A DNA stretch of 64,000 bases, taken from positions 26,105,476 through 26,169,475 of the forward strand of contig CM022947.1 in the NCBI GenBank assembly GCA_012931725.1, written 5' to 3'. The notes below the pieces were generated by a model. It was given only the letters and a program-made list of their open reading frames with translations, was not told the DNA's origin and searched no databases. Shown here piece after piece: positions 20,801 to 30,946 of the stretch (the first letter of the stretch is position 1; the number at the start of each line of letters is the position of its first letter). The DNA is from Litsea cubeba. Taxonomy: Eukaryota; Streptophyta; Magnoliopsida; Laurales; Lauraceae. The translations under genes were made by a program, and so were the position numbers.

Positions 20801-23085
20801 CTAGCAGCGACCAGGCCGCCCTGCCGTCATGACCACTGTACCGCTTTACTAGGCGGAGCCAGGCCTCGTTCCTCTTCCAGATGTATCGGGCGGCCCGCTT
20901 TCTCTCCATCAAAGCTGTAACGATCGGAAGCATTAGCGCGACAGAACAAAAAGAAACTATATGAAAAACAGAGACAGAAGGTATTTACTTGGAATGGTCC
21001 CGAAATGGCGAGGGACTTGGTAGCATCTATCGGTGTCGGCCACCCCGAACTCCCAGTTTCCCAAGACATACAGAAGATCGTCTCCGGCATACTTGCTTGA
21101 GTCCTCCAAGTATCGAACAAAGCCGTCCCGGCCTAGCTTTGCCCGGAGATAATAAGCATCTCCGGACTTGCATATATCATATACGTCCTCGATATCGAAG
21201 ACGCTGAGGTTAATGCCCAAAACCTCATTTAACCTAGCCGTGCCCATCACAATCTTGAAAGCATTGGGTAGCAGCTGGCAAGGGCAGAGGCGCCATTGGC
21301 TGAGACATCTCCTGAGAAGGGGGTGAAGGGGAAATCGGACCCTGCCTTCCGTCACGGCCACTAGGGGAAACGGCATCCAACCCCCCGAGAAGTCGCGAAG
21401 GTTGATGCCGTTAGGGTCCTCACCCCTAACTTGGACGTCAGCAGGGACCCTAAAGGCCGACCTAAAGCCCTCGATCGCTGCCTCGCCCTCTAACCAGTGG
21501 CTATAGATTCCCATTTCTACCCCAATCCAAAGACAGAGAAACCCACAGGAGAAGAGATAGGGCAGAAGGAACTTACGGGAGCAGAACGAAGACGTTGAGC
21601 AGCAAAGAGACTCGGCCTCAGCAGCACACCACTTCTCAGACGAGGTTCCCTCGCAGTAGCTTATTCTCCTTTGATTCAGAATGGCGACGGAGAAGAAAAC
21701 GAACCTCGATTGCCCTATATATATAGCCAAAAGGTCCCCTTTCCAGAAGCCCTAGTTGGGCGCGCCGAGGGGCGCCTCCTAGGGCTCCGTGCGAATCATT
21801 TCAAAAATTGATTACGTCCCTGACGGAACGGCGCATACGATCTCGAGAAGACAGACGACTAACCAGAGGACGACACGCAGAGCCGTCAACCTGTCTTCAG
21901 CATTGAATGAGGGACGCCAGTTATTGCCTCGATCATCCAAAGCGACCACGAATCAGGGCCGAGAGGGACTCTCTCCGCCAGGTAAACCCCGTCACATAGC
22001 TCCCGACCTCACGGCACTGACGATCTCCGGAAGGTCAGAAGCTAGGGGGCAATTGTGTGGAGAGATTTCCAGAACCCCGGTATTCCGCTAATCACGGCCA
22101 TTAGATGAGACTAAGCGTCCTCACGTGCCGTCCGCATGCCATCCACGTGGCACCAAACTCACCTCGGCTACCGGGATAGAGGCCTCAGCCGAAATCAAAT
22201 AGCTCCAGGCCGTTAGCGCCGAGCTCGACCATCCCATGTGCCCATCTCGGCTGAGAGCTCCACCTCGGCTGAAGAAGCCGAGACGAAAGCCGAAGTAAGA
22301 AAGAACCTCCACTCGCACCCCTCATCCCCCACGTCGTCAGGCACGTGGAGGAATAGGGGCGCGAGCTAGTGAGACAGATGCGACATCCGGCCGTCCACAA
22401 TCTTCGCCAGATCCCTAACAGGGCGGCATCCAGCGGCTGAGGCCACATCAAGGCAAGGCCCGAGGGCGGATCCGATGGTACCCCAACCGTCAAAGGCGCC
22501 CAACACAATCTGGTCCAACAAGACGCGCATTTAATGCGATGTGGGCTGATCCGACTGGCATTAAATGCAGAGTAGGCTGGATTGGACCGCATTTATTACT
22601 TGGTGGGCTGATCATGACTTCCCAGTCGAATCATGGGACCCACACCAAGATATTCTCCAAGGATACGACCCCAGCCTCTATAAATAGAGCTTCATACCAC
22701 ATGCAAGGTACGCATAATTCAACCCACAGAGCTGTTACTCTGCCTCTCTTCTTCCTCTCCTTCCATTGTTCCAGTTCCTTCACTGACTTTGGCATCGGAG
22801 AGCCTTGCGCCGCCCAGGCCAGGGTCCTCTGACCGTGTGTTCTTCTCTTTCAGGCTTTCGGACGGTACCCAGTCATCACCATCGTTGGATAAGTCCTCTA
22901 AGGCTCCCCAGTTATTGTGGGTCATTATTTTCTGCACCTGCAGGACTAAACAAAATCAACCTAATAGTTTGAGTGGTAAAACTCTAATTCAAGGGGACAT
23001 AGAGAGTTAAAAGAAGAAAAAGCTAACCAGAGGCCATCACCAAAAGTACGACCAGGAATGCCAACTTGAAAGATGTCTTCTCCAT
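11831..23085 (-). CDS. Defensin-like cysteine-rich secreted peptide, copy B (intact; two exons)
   Basis: Exon 1 (23085-23028) encodes a signal peptide, MEKTSFKLAFLVVLLVMAS. Exon 2 (11985-11831) encodes a 50-residue tail ending in a cysteine-rich mature part with eight cysteines spaced C-x5-C-x3-C-x3-C-x4-C-x4-C-x-C-x-C. Donor GTTAGC and acceptor TGTGCAG give a phase-1 intron between signal peptide and mature region, the usual layout of plant defensin-like genes. Predicted product is 70 residues, secreted. The CxxxC and CxC pairs fit a cystine-stabilised fold, but the exact family is not certain. The intron was 474 bp before gypsy-2 (12380-22942) inserted into it; it is now 11,042 bp. The TATA position reads GATAAAAA (23135-23142). 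The function (defence or signalling) is not shown by the sequence. Confidence 0.78.
11861..12379. repeat. Tandem host segment, copy B, part 1
   Basis: Homologous to 4572-5096. It contains most of exon 2 and the 3' part of the intron of the defensin-like gene. It ends at the GGACT target site (12375-12379) of gypsy-2. Confidence 0.9.
12380..13268 (+). repeat. 5' LTR of gypsy-2
   Basis: 889 bp, starting TGTGTGGAGAG and ending CACCTACA. A TATA box, TATAAATA, lies at 13005-13012 in a context (CCTCTATAAATAGAGC) typical of plant LTR promoters. Confidence 0.96.
13005..13012 (+). promoter_or_regulatory. LTR TATA box of gypsy-2
   Basis: TATAAATA at LTR position 626, repeated at 22679-22686 in the 3' LTR. 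Transcription would start about 30 bp downstream. Confidence 0.75.
13271..13288 (+). promoter_or_regulatory. Primer-binding site of gypsy-2
   Basis: TGGCGCCGTCTGTGGGAA, two bases after the LTR end. The first ten bases complement the 3' end of plant tRNA-Asp. Confidence 0.8.
13348..15312 (+). pseudogene. gag: gag of gypsy-2, interrupted by one nonsense codon
   Basis: The same protein as gypsy-1 gag, starting at the same ATG. Codon 280 is TAG (14185-14187) where gypsy-1 has a glutamine codon. The frame then continues in phase from 14191 to 15312, with the rest of the capsid domain and the variant zinc knuckle C-x2-H-x4-H-x4-C (CSYHKGKGHKTEEC, near 14920-14960). A run of nine A (about 15232-15240) with a nearby deletion moves the 3' end out of phase with protease. 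A read-through product is conceivable but not supported. Confidence 0.9.
15297..17393 (+). pseudogene. pol: pol of gypsy-2 (protease, RT, RNase H, integrase C-terminus), decayed
   Basis: The protease part is intact, with VDSGSS near 15346 and VILGRTWLH near 15560. At about 15862 the frame jumps from the end of the protease spacer directly into RT motif B'. Comparison with gypsy-1 shows a 384-bp (128-codon) deletion between two short GATCG-type matches, removing the N-terminal RT. A frameshift near 15950, then RT (MPFGLKN, YIDDMVV at 16081-16101), a nonsense codon at 16285, RNase H (from about 16500, SDHAVSSVL and EHPLRSIFNKADFSGR), and a join near 16950 into the integrase C-terminal region (GKLAPNWHGPFRVVS). 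The integrase zinc finger and DDE core are absent. Confidence 0.9.
17474..18066 (+). repeat. 59-bp minisatellite in gypsy-2, about 10 units
   Basis: The core GGGTCTACCGCCCTGG recurs at 17483, 17542, 17601, 17660, 17719, 17778, 17837, 17896 and 17955, exactly 59 bp apart. A tenth, degenerate unit starts near 18012. Each unit also carries CTCGGTCGTTTCCTAAA. The array begins about 80 bp after the pol stop, in the spacer between pol and the 3' LTR where Tat-type elements often carry tandem repeats. Confidence 0.95.
18067..19445. other. Spacer of gypsy-2 between minisatellite and antisense gene
   Basis: No recognisable domain. A minus-strand frame of 206 codons (18155-18775) and others overlap it without family similarity. 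A minus-strand CCTATAAATAGG (19009-19020) could be a second TATA box. The stretch nearest 19445 would be the 3' UTR of the antisense gene. Confidence 0.5.
19446..21514 (-). CDS. Antisense extra gene of gypsy-2 (Transposase_28-like protein; three exons)
   Basis: Three minus-strand frames join through two GT-AG introns. Exon 1 is 21514-20989, intron 20988-20915 (74 bp, GTAAATACC...TTACAG), exon 2 is 20914-20076, intron 20075-19986 (90 bp, GTAAATC...TTGACAG), and exon 3 is 19985-19446. Exon lengths sum to 1905 bp, exactly 635 codons including the stop. Residues about 20-175 (FPLHPLLRRCLSQW, then LCPCQLLPNAFKIVMG) resemble the plant 'putative gypsy type transposon' domain (Pfam Transposase_28, from memory). 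The middle is Pro/Ser/Glu-rich, and exon 3 is a coiled coil with a Pro-rich tail. An upstream ATG at 21730 is also open, but 21514 suits the domain better. No stops were seen, unlike the element's own gag-pol. Function unknown. Confidence 0.75.
21716..21725 (-). promoter_or_regulatory. Candidate TATA box of the antisense gene
   Basis: CTATATATATAGGG on the minus strand, about 200 bp upstream of the proposed ATG at 21514 and inside the element rather than in the LTR. It would give the antisense gene its own promoter. Confidence 0.45.
22041..22053 (+). promoter_or_regulatory. Polypurine tract of gypsy-2
   Basis: GCTAGGGGGCAAT directly abuts the 3' LTR. The AGGGGG core primes plus-strand DNA synthesis. 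Confidence 0.75.
22054..22942 (+). repeat. 3' LTR of gypsy-2
   Basis: 889 bp, with 11 substitutions and no indels relative to 12380-13268. It ends CACCTGCA, followed by the GGACT duplication. Confidence 0.96.
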
Positions 23086-23598
23086 GGTAGTTTTGAAATG
23101 GTGAAAGTTGGTTTTGAGGTATGATATGAGGGACTTTTTATCGGAAAAAAAATGTTTCAAAATAGGAAGGTCCCATAATGCAGGCTTTAAAAGATTTGGT
23201 TATTTATATTGGGATCTAGTAACATCTAGTCAAGATTGTGCATCCTTTTATATATATATATATATATAGGTGGAAAAGGTAACGCCATCCTATATCCAAG
23301 AAACTCATTAAAGTCTCAACATGTACGAACCATTTAAAGAAAAAATTAAGTCTAAAATAGAAGCACACTACGGTGAGATCATCTTTCCATGAGATTTCTT
23401 CCTGATATAGGGCTCTCTAGCAATAATGCAATCTCCCACCACTATTGGTTTATCGGGTCACGCATGCTTTCTTAAACCAAGTGACTCATAATAACTCACA
23501 ACCATTTGTAATTTGGAAGTGACCTATATTTTGCATAGCCGGGTCTTTTGTAAGATAAATGTTGCGTGAAACTCAGCAGCATAGAATTACTTAAAAAC

Positions 23599-24076
23599 GG
23601 TTCCGGTTTCGGATACGGTTTTGAATCAGAATCTATTTTGCTGGTTCCAAACCCGGTTTCGATAAGAAATTTAGGATACAGTTCGGGAACCGGGTCCACC
23701 TAGAGGATTCGAATTTAGTTCCAAAGTCGATTCTATTTTTTCTTTATTCTTCATTTTTTCTTAAAATAAGCATACCATTCAACTTATAAAAGTGCATCAT
23801 GCCTACAACATCTAGTATTATACATAAGAATGCGAAAAAAGAGTTGGTTTTAAAGTACAAATTACAATATCAAAGACTCATATGCCGGGTCCCGGGTCCA
23901 TGGATCGGAACCTATATGGACCTGGAACCGGACCCGTTTTTTAAATCGGAACCTAAATTAGGTTCCGGACCCGAGCCCATTTATGAATCGGAACCTAAAA
24001 TAGGTTCCAGACTTGATTTTTTGTTGGTCAAAACTTCCCAGTAATCAGAGGATCTGATACCTATTTGCACCCCTAG
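23599..24076. repeat. hAT-like remnant with GGTTCCGG repeats (copy B)
   Basis: Paralogue of 5743-6219. The right end reads CTAGGGGTGCAAATAGGTAT on the minus strand, slightly closer to a typical hAT terminus than copy A. Confidence 0.4.
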
Positions 24077-25855
24077 TAGGTGCATTAGAACTTCCTTTCC
24101 CATCGTTTTCCAGCTATGTATCCTCCTTTTCATCCTCTTTCTCAAGTTTTGAGAATATTAAGGTTTTGTGTAGGTTTTGTGGGTTTTGGTGTGGGGATCA
24201 GTTCAGCCCCAAATCAGAGTGCTTTTTAGTTGATTTCTGGGCTAGGAGACCGAAGGAAAATAATTAATTTAATTAGCATGGCATATGCATGCAAACATTT
24301 GTCGATTCCCAACATCATACTATATGCGTATTTTAGAAATACTAAATTTTGTAACTCAAATTATTTGCAATTAGTGGATAATGAAGAAGTTATTCACGTA
24401 CTTAAAGGACACTAATACCCGTAAAATTTCATGGAAAGATTCCAGTAAGAGGGAAAATGAGGATAGGCACCTAACAAAGCCATTCAAGACCATGGGCTCC
24501 TCTTGATCGACCGTGGGCCAAGTCCGACCAACAGACTCCCATGTCCGGGAGATTCCACTGGAGACTGTTTGGACTCCCTTTCAAGGGGGGTGCTTAGGGC
24601 TTTTCTTCAACACTTATTTGGGACTTTTTAGGGCACTTTTAAACTTGAATTTGGACCTCTAGTGCTACTCTAATTGTTCCATTTGATCGACATTTAATTC
24701 AATGCTTATTGGGTCAGAAACATGAACGATAAGCATGGTTAGTGTACAAGGATCCCAAGCTCGTGAATTGTATTGAAACTGGACCTAAAGGATTGATGTT
24801 AGAGCTAACCATCACCTTCAAGAGTTGTCTAGAGATATGTACGAGATCATACCAAATACGAAGTATGGGAATCCAAGGTTTTCAATGTCAAACACCCTAA
24901 GAGGACCAAGGTACATATTTTACCAGACATGAGAACCTTAGATGCGCATCACTGCTAACGGTGTGGTATTAGCATATCAAAGGCAGGCTGAACCCTAGGA
25001 TAGACCTTTGTAATGGTTCCTTGACTGTTTCATAACTTAGCAGGACTGCTTGACTTGTTGTTCATGTTATTCGTGCATCTCTTGTGTCTGTTTCCGTACC
25101 AACGACTTCCTAACCTTTGCCAAAATGTTGATGGCTTGTGAAGTCATGCGTTGGGATGGAGACGTGCACATATGTCGTTGTTTCCTCCATCATGGGTGAT
25201 AGGATCAAAGGTGATGGCTAATTGTCTTGGTGAGTGAGCTTTTGACTCAATGCTGATTCCCTTGTTGTCCTAATCTGCGTATACCATTTCTACCCATTGG
25301 GGGCATCCCATTTCTAATGAAATGATGCATGTTTGTACTTATTATTTTCTAGACGGTTTCCACTTGTTTTACTCCGTGTTTAGGTTATTTCTAATTGGAT
25401 TTACCAATTAACTAGCCCACACCCCGCAATGTCCAAATCTAACTTTTAATTACAGTATTTATCAAGTTTACGCAGAACGACCAAATTAGCCGTGATGGAT
25501 GCCAAAGGCTACTCGTGAAGGTCATGACATAGCCATACCTGCCCAACAATTGAATTACCTATTTGATTTTATCTACTGTACCAATAGGGTGTGCTCTGAG
25601 TAGGAAAACCAATTCTATCTGATTGATTTGATTGAAGACCTACTACTCTATTTTGTTGATTTTCGTGAAAGACTCCGACACTGAGAGATGTGAGAGTGTG
25701 AGATAACCATGGACTTACTCATTCCTTTTCTCCCTTTACCTCCCTTTACTACTCTTTCTTCTTCACTCTTTAGAAAGGCCCTATGGATGGATCTCGGGCT
25801 CACCAAGTAATTACTACTTAAAGACAACCCTGCACTTGGGTGCATATCAAATTTT

Positions 25856-25873
25856 TGTCGCCGTTGCCAAGGA
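25856..25873 (+). promoter_or_regulatory. Athila-like primer-binding site (copy B)
   Basis: TGTCGCCGTTGCCAAGGA, following the LTR end CATATCA at 25849. One more mutation than copy A. Confidence 0.5.
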
Positions 25874-27818
25874 CTGACCTACGTCAGTAACACGTTTCAG
25901 GTGATTTTATATATTACTTTTCTCTTTATTTAATTGCTTTGCAGGTGCAAATTTTTTTTTTTAGCATTAACTTATGACCTAGTAGAGAGCTTGGCATATA
26001 CGCTTTGGGGTATATGTGTTAAATTTGTTATCAATTAAAACTAGGTTCCATGATTTTCTAGATCGATAGGAGGTGCGCATGGAATGTTGAGTTTCCCCAC
26101 ACCCAGGTTAGGATTTTAAAATCTGAGTTTTCAGTAACTCAATTTTTTTAAGAAGTCTCCTTTGTTAGTTAGTTTCTAATTTTAGAAATTTGATTTTTTA
26201 TTAGTTTTCTAATTTAGTCCCTACTTTTAAAAAAAAAAAAAAAAGTGGCCGACCGTGCCCTCTTGAATACAAAATTGTATGACCACTTTTTGGATAGGAA
26301 TGGTGACAAAGTGGACCGAAATGTAAGGATTTCGGACCTGATCCAAATAGGTCGCTGGCCCTGTTTGGAAACCAATATATTCCCTAGCATGGTTTCAAAT
26401 ATCAGTATTGGACTTGGACCAGCCAAGCAAAAAACTGATGTGTACCACCAATGTCACGACCCTAGACTCGAGGGGCCGTGAAATTGGGAGTTAAGTAATG
26501 ATTATGTTTCTCCCAAGATCCGCGTGTGTGAGGATAAAACGTTCCAACATAAAACATTCCAACACATCCTGAATATTTTTGCAGAAGCTTTCGTGGCGTT
26601 GTGATCCGAAGTTCGTGGCCATTGGATTCCGTGTCGCACTCAACCACTAACATATTGCTATCATATCAATGAACTTATCAGACTGGAACAAACCATTTTA
26701 ACAAAATATAGAGCTGACAGTAACTAGATATTACATTCTCATATATATTCAAGTTAGAATAACAATGTGTATTAATTACAATCCCAAGAAAAAGGCTAAT
26801 AAATGCCATACAAAAACAAGCTAATAATCACTACCCCATATGTGACGTAGCTCCGATGTCAAGCTCAATGTTTACATGACATAGCCGACAAAACAACCTA
26901 CAAGCTCATGGCTCCATAGCCAAAACGTGCACTCGACTACTCGGGCAAGAAATCTGAACCTGAGTACCAAAGTAGTGGGTCAGACACGACGGTCTGGCAG
27001 GTGGGTGAAAAGATATGAACAATATACTAAATGATAAAACATTAATAAATCCTGTTATCTGATCAAAAGTTTTTCATAATTACAATGTATAAGAAATCAT
27101 GATTATCCGACAAAATCCTGTATTCATATGAGACGGGTATAAAACATAAATATTTGACAAAATCCTGTATTCCTTTAAAGCATGTATAAAGCATGAATAT
27201 CCAACAAAACATATATTCATTTAAAACGTGTATAGAACATGGATATGTAACAAATGGAGAATTCATTTAAAACATGTACAAAGCATGAACATTTAACAAA
27301 TCGGGGATTCATTTAAAACATGTACAAAGCATGAACATTTAACAAATCGGGAATTCATTTAAAACATGGACATCTGGCAAAACAGGTATTCCTCACACTG
27401 CAAACCCAATCCATATGCAAACCCTTCTAATCGCCCTTCTTCAGGGGGGCCACAATCGTGAAGACGGGAGGCAACCACATTAAGCTAAATCCTCTCTCAC
27501 CAAAGTGATGAGAGCACATCGGGGAGTTGACCTCAGTCACACAAGGTGAGGAGAGTCAACGATTAAATATAATAATATACATATACACTGCGGGACCACG
27601 GTAGCGAACCGGGTATTGGGGCGGGGCGGGTTCCATGCTGCAGCTGGTATAGTGGAAGGGGGATCTCCAAATCGGTGGATCAAACCGATAAGGTTATCCA
27701 AGCTTCGTGGTGCCGACTCATAGGTCACATGCGAGAAATCAAAACAACGGATACATATAACAGGACGGGGTACCCATAGGCACAAAAGCAGATCAATATC
27801 AAGACTGGCATATACGGG

Positions 27819-28310
27819 TACTACACCATTTCAGGGCTTTTACAGCGTGCAATGCGCGCCGTAAATGTAAGTTTACGTTTCACGGGGGTTGTGCCGTAAA
27901 AGCTCCTGCCGTAAAAGGTTTGATGTAATTACAGCGTGCATATACAGGCCGTAAGTAGGATCAATGCATGCTGAAAATGATGCTCTTAGGACTTTTTGGA
28001 CCAGATTTATAGCCTACTAAGCAGGCCGTAAATACTAAACTTTTACGACGCAAACTGAGTGCCGTGAAAGCATTGGTGTGCTTAAGTTCATGGCACACGT
28101 AGTAAGCCATGAATACTTAAAACGAAAAATATTTTACACAGCTTGCATTTGTGGGTTCTAAATGGGTTGTGTACAATCTGATTAACGGCTCCAAATGCAA
28201 GCCGTAATTAAGTATATGTTTTTACAACTTGCAAATGCAGGCCATTAAAGAATTGACGTGTTTCAATTTACAGCTCGCAAGACGCGCTTTAATTTTTATT
28301 TTTTATAAAA
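27819..28310. repeat. Left terminal and subterminal repeat array of CACTA-1
   Basis: The terminal inverted repeat is followed by repeated motifs such as TTTACAGCGTGCA...GCGCGCCGTAAA, spaced roughly 40-70 bp apart. In En/Spm-type elements such motifs bind the TNPA-like protein. Confidence 0.75.
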
Positions 28311-30946
28311 AAAATTAATTGTTTTTTAATTAAAAAAATTAAATCCACATTTTTTTATTGCTTCAAATACAAATTAATAAACTAAAATAAAAAATGTAAA
28401 CAGAACCTGGAAATAAATACTGGACCTGCAATTAAAAACACAAACACTGGACTTGCAGTCTATACAAGCTATAGATTGGCCATGGGAAAAAATACATGAA
28501 AAGGATCATCCATTCAAATCAATACCAAAACAATGAGGGAATTCTTGTTTGTTCATTTACAAGATTCACACACTTTTCGTCTTCTTCCATTAGGATTTAT
28601 TCGCGAAGGCACCTACCATTACATGAAAGTAAACTCCATCGTTGTCGTGTCGTCATTGAATCATAAGGAAAAAAATACATGAAAAGGATCAACCATTCAA
28701 ATCTTCCACACTACAAACATAGCATCGTCAACGTTGCTTACTAGAATCTGGGGAAGCAAAGATTGACAAAAGCTATATGCCCAAATCATCTCAAAAACTC
28801 CATATCTTAAATCATGACGAAACGAACACGTCCGGCATATGTACACATCCATTGCAGTTTATGTACACGTTCGGCAGTGATTTTGGAACTCCACATTTTG
28901 GGTTAGATCTACAGAAAATGTGCAAAAAATCAATCTCCCTGGGAAAGAAAATGTTAAATGTATAAAATTCTTCCACTCTATAGAAACATTTTATGTCCAG
29001 TGATTTAGAAACTCCACATTTTGGGTTTGATCTACAGAAAATGTACAAAAAAATCAATCTCCCTGGGAAACAAACATTTTACAAGACACTTCTAAACACA
29101 TTATAAGGCAACAATCAACCCAACAACAAAATATACCCATAAAATCCGAAAAAAATAAAATCAAGAAACATAAAAAAATAAAAAATTACAGCATATATAT
29201 ATTAAAGAGAGTACATCATATGGTTCTGTTTGTTCATTCAGAAGTCTCTACCATTCACATTCAAATGCTTTGTCAATGTTCACGTTCAAATGCTTTGTCA
29301 ACTATGAACATTATATGGAAGTCACAAAAAATGTACAAAACATTCTCAAATCCAACATTGAATATTGAAAAAAAATAATATTATAACCATCACATTGAAC
29401 ATTACAGAACCTTCAAATATCCCCATTCAATGGCTTATCCTGCACAGGAAAAAAATTCTAAAGAAGAGAGAGGGCTTTAAAATAAACACCATTCGGGAAA
29501 AAGAAAAGGTCAGATAGAGAGAGAGGGAGAGCCTCAAACCCTCTTGATGACTCACCTATTCTCCACGATTTCAACCCAAACCCTTAAAATCCCCAACCTT
29601 TTTCCCTTCATTTCCAATCAAATGCAAAAATCCCCAAACAACATAAAAAAAAAGCCCATCGGCAACTGAAAAGGCTCTTAGAAAGGTTTAAGCCCTATCA
29701 GTCTTGTCAAATATAAAGAACATTATATTTAAGGGTGTTAATATTTCAGAAACTACCCAAAGCCTAACTTGTTTTCTCTAAACAACAAGCATTCAAGCCA
29801 AAAGCCCAACTCATGATTTGATGGGAAAATAATGATACAGCAGCAGAAGAACAAACATGTAAAGCCCAAATTTTAAAATAGGTAAAACAAGGACTATTAA
29901 AGTTGTAAAGCATAATCATGCCTATCAAATATATTGTACCTGACTCAGATTTTTCAAATACTTGAAGCTCCAAGTTAGAAACCCCTCTAAGGGCAAGAGA
30001 TCCTCCATGTATATTGAGTTGGTCATAGGTGGGCCCACATATTCTTAACTTTTAAACTTGCAAGACCTCTATCTCCATAATTCACTCTCAAAGAGAGGAG
30101 AGCACGTCCTGACCTGCAAGACCTCTATCTGCAAAAGTCAAAAACCTTGTTAAATGTAGATGCGAGCAAGATCACTTTCTTCCCATTATTAACGTTAAGC
30201 TATAGCACAAAGATTTCTTATTCTTTTCTCAGCATAGAAATATAAATTTCAATCCCCTAGCCTCAAAGTTCTCCATTGAAGGACATTAAAGTAAGGTCAA
30301 ACTCGAAGACTATGAGATAGTTGCAACTTTGTAACAAAAATAATTTTTCTTTAGAGGTAAGTATCACAGAAAAAAGTTTGTAACAGATTTAGGAAAAATC
30401 CAATGGTAAGATTACATAATAGTCACATAATTTTAGCTAATTAATTTACAACATCTAACACCAATGACCTACTGGCACTTAAAATAGAAGGAATGACCAG
30501 GATATAGATATAGATCAATAACAAAACTGAAAATAAATCGTTAATTGGCAATGTAAGCAAAGAGTAAAATAGACCACCTAATTTGATTAAATAATAAGAT
30601 CATCAGTACATATATATTAAAACAAATGTAGAAAAGATGAGGCATTTCTTGAATATGCTTGCTGCATATTTTACCATTCAAATCTCAGTTTGCAAACTGC
30701 ATGGTCAAGCACGAATGTCTCTTATATAGTCCATGCAGTCATTTCAAGTGCATCACTTGGAAAACTATCATTTTCAATTACAAGACTATGATATCTACCA
30801 GAAGTAAAAGGGCTGCAACAGTAAGAATAGAATTGTCATATGACCGGTTTTGCAAGTGAAAGTGTGGTCAGCATGTTTGTAATCAGCTCTGACGTGCAAA
30901 GATGAGAACAAAATAATCACATTAATGTGAGAAAAGGTGCTTAGGG
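28311..30946. other. Interior of CACTA-1 left of copia, no gene recognised
   Basis: AT-rich. Two roughly 80-bp direct repeats (28876-28954 and 28999-29081) share TCTACAGAAAATGT and AATCAATCTCCCTGGGAAA. No transposase, no RNA gene, no convincing exon. Confidence 0.5.

Larger units (their letters stand above)
12380..22942 (+). mobile_element. Ty3/gypsy LTR retrotransposon, Tat-like (gypsy-2), complete but decayed
   Basis: A 10,563-bp element with 889-bp LTRs at 12380-13268 and 22054-22942, bounded by the duplication GGACT (12375-12379 and 22943-22947). The pre-insertion site, with a single GGACT, is seen in copy A at 5092-5096. Order: LTR, Asp-type primer site, gag, protease, RT, RNase H, integrase C-terminus, 59-bp minisatellite, antisense gene, polypurine tract, LTR. 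I counted 11 differences between the LTRs (about 1.2%, mostly transitions), so the insertion is recent. It cannot be autonomous: gag has a nonsense codon, pol has frameshifts, a 384-bp deletion and no integrase core. Confidence 0.97.
22943..26451. repeat. Tandem host segment, copy B, part 2
   Basis: Homologous to 5092-8614. It holds exon 1 and the promoter of defensin-like gene B, the hAT-like remnant (23599-24076), the Athila-like LTR end (CATATCA at 25849) and a degenerate primer site. It ends at the ACCAA target site of the LARD (26447-26451). Confidence 0.9.
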
